DNA from: Cytospora piceicola
Lineage: Eukaryota; Ascomycota; Sordariomycetes; Diaporthales; Cytosporaceae
Direction of reading: 5' to 3'
NCBI GenBank assembly: GCA_023375675.1
Contig: JALQBC010000027.1
Span: forward strand, 434,001 to 498,000
Length of the DNA: 64,000 nt
Shown here: positions 63,701-64,000 of the stretch, one piece after another
Numbering within the stretch: position 1 is the first letter of the stretch
How the letters are laid out: each line of letters begins with the position of its first letter
The notes under the pieces: model-generated
Told to the model about the DNA's origin: nothing
Seen by the model: the letters and a program-made list of their open reading frames with translations, nothing else
Database searches by the model: none
Translations under genes and position numbers: made by a program

Positions 63701-64000
63701 TATATTAACAGACGTTTATATTTTTATTTAAACTAAGCTTAAGCTAAAGTAAGCCGAGTAAGCTATTAATAATAAGGTAAAGCTTAAGTTTATAATAATA
63801 TTTCTAATCGTAAAGCTAGTAAATAGTAAGTAAAAAACTTAAAACGTATTTTTTTATAGCTTATAACGCGCCTTAATATACCTGTATATAGCGGTTCTGT
63901 TAGGTTTTATAGGTAGTAAGCTATTTAAGGTAGGAACCTATTAAAACGCTGTTTATAGGTATTAAAAATCGATTTTCGAAAGAAAGCCTTTTAGCTTTAC
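60723..64000 (+). pseudogene. RIP-killed large SNF2-helicase-like protein, truncated by the window end
   Basis: One + strand frame (codon starts divisible by three) stays coherent from about 60,723 to the window end, roughly 1,090 codons. It is interrupted only by TAA and TAG, as expected when RIP converts CAA, CAG and TGG; I saw no TGA in it. Walker A-like S-V-G-F-G-K-T lies at 62574-62594, followed by I-L-V-L-L-Y-F-Y-V-R-V-K. F-E-E-G (63330-63341) sits where motif II is expected. R-L-Y-L-F-S at about 63469 sits where the SNF2 'TGTP' strand falls, and N-V-F-F-Y-S (from 63855) with a nearby F-I-G-S-K-L-F resembles the C-terminal helicase lobe. Upstream, about five motifs like G-F-F-x-x-T-L-x-P-L-I-D-I-S-V-I (glycines at 61692, 61932, 62181, 62301, 62385) suggest a repetitive N-terminal region. 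Assignment to the SNF2 superfamily is inference; the frame coherence is directly visible. The open frame reported on the opposite strand (62930-63169) is its shadow. Confidence 0.6.

Larger units (their letters stand above)
24600..64000. other. AT-rich block with repeat-induced point mutation (RIP) signature
   Basis: About 39 kb of uniform AT-rich DNA packed with TAA and TAG. CpA and TpG are nearly missing while CpG is common. For example, bases 50,401-50,460 contain eleven TA, no CA and no TG. This is the expected result of RIP, which changes CpA to TpA on either strand in duplicated DNA of filamentous ascomycetes. Only three start-to-stop frames of at least 60 codons occur in the block, and none looks functional. 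Stretches not itemised separately hold nothing further I could recognise, though more dead elements are likely. Centromeric, subtelomeric or isochore origin cannot be separated here. Confidence 0.92.

Noticed and set aside
24600..64000. Mitochondrial DNA as the source of the AT-rich sequence
   Set aside because: CpG is frequent, CpA/TpG are absent and no mitochondrial gene is present; RIP explains the composition.

Overview
The window looks like nuclear DNA of a filamentous ascomycete (Pezizomycotina, probably a Sordariomycete). The support is: several genes with short introns (50 to about 150 bp, GTAAGT/GTGAGT-type donors and CAG/TAG acceptors), a fungal-specific C2H2 plus Zn2Cys6 regulator, CT-rich leaders, and a huge AT-rich block with the signature of repeat-induced point mutation (RIP: CpA and TpG nearly absent, TpA greatly enriched, CpG kept). 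The species cannot be named from this.

Layout. Bases 1 to about 24,200 are ordinary euchromatin with six genes. (1) A 1,163-residue serine-rich, largely disordered protein with an N-myristoylation-like start (2676-6229, +). (2) A six-exon transcription factor with two C2H2 fingers, a Zn2Cys6 cluster and a fungal transcription-factor middle domain (7272-10455, -). (3) A small disordered basic protein (11004-11732, -). (4) A two-domain rhodanese/sulfurtransferase (17961-18962, +). (5) Phosphopantothenate-cysteine ligase of CoA synthesis (20189-21441, -). (6) An Mpv17/PMP22-family membrane protein (22548-23419, -). About 5.6 kb between genes 3 and 4 holds no gene I can support. Nothing suggests that these genes form one pathway cluster; two of them (sulfurtransferase and the cysteine-ligating CoA enzyme) touch sulfur metabolism, which may be coincidence.

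Bases 24,200-25,200 are a transition zone of degenerate tandem repeats. From there to the end (about 39 kb) the sequence is AT-rich and densely filled with TAA/TAG. It holds no intact gene. It does hold many tandem repeats (units of 6, 15, 22, 33/36, 42, 49, 51, 60, 88, 102, 120 bp) and RIP-killed 'ghost' genes that keep one reading frame over long distances. The clearest is on the + strand from about 60.7 kb to the window end: more than 3.2 kb in one frame, broken only by TAA/TAG, with a Walker A motif (GFGKT) and other SNF2-helicase-like stretches. A second looks like a Ty1/copia integrase near 28.7 kb, and two further coherent frames (39.3 and 49.9 kb) are unidentified. The block could be a centromere or pericentromere, a subtelomere or an AT isochore; the window alone cannot decide.
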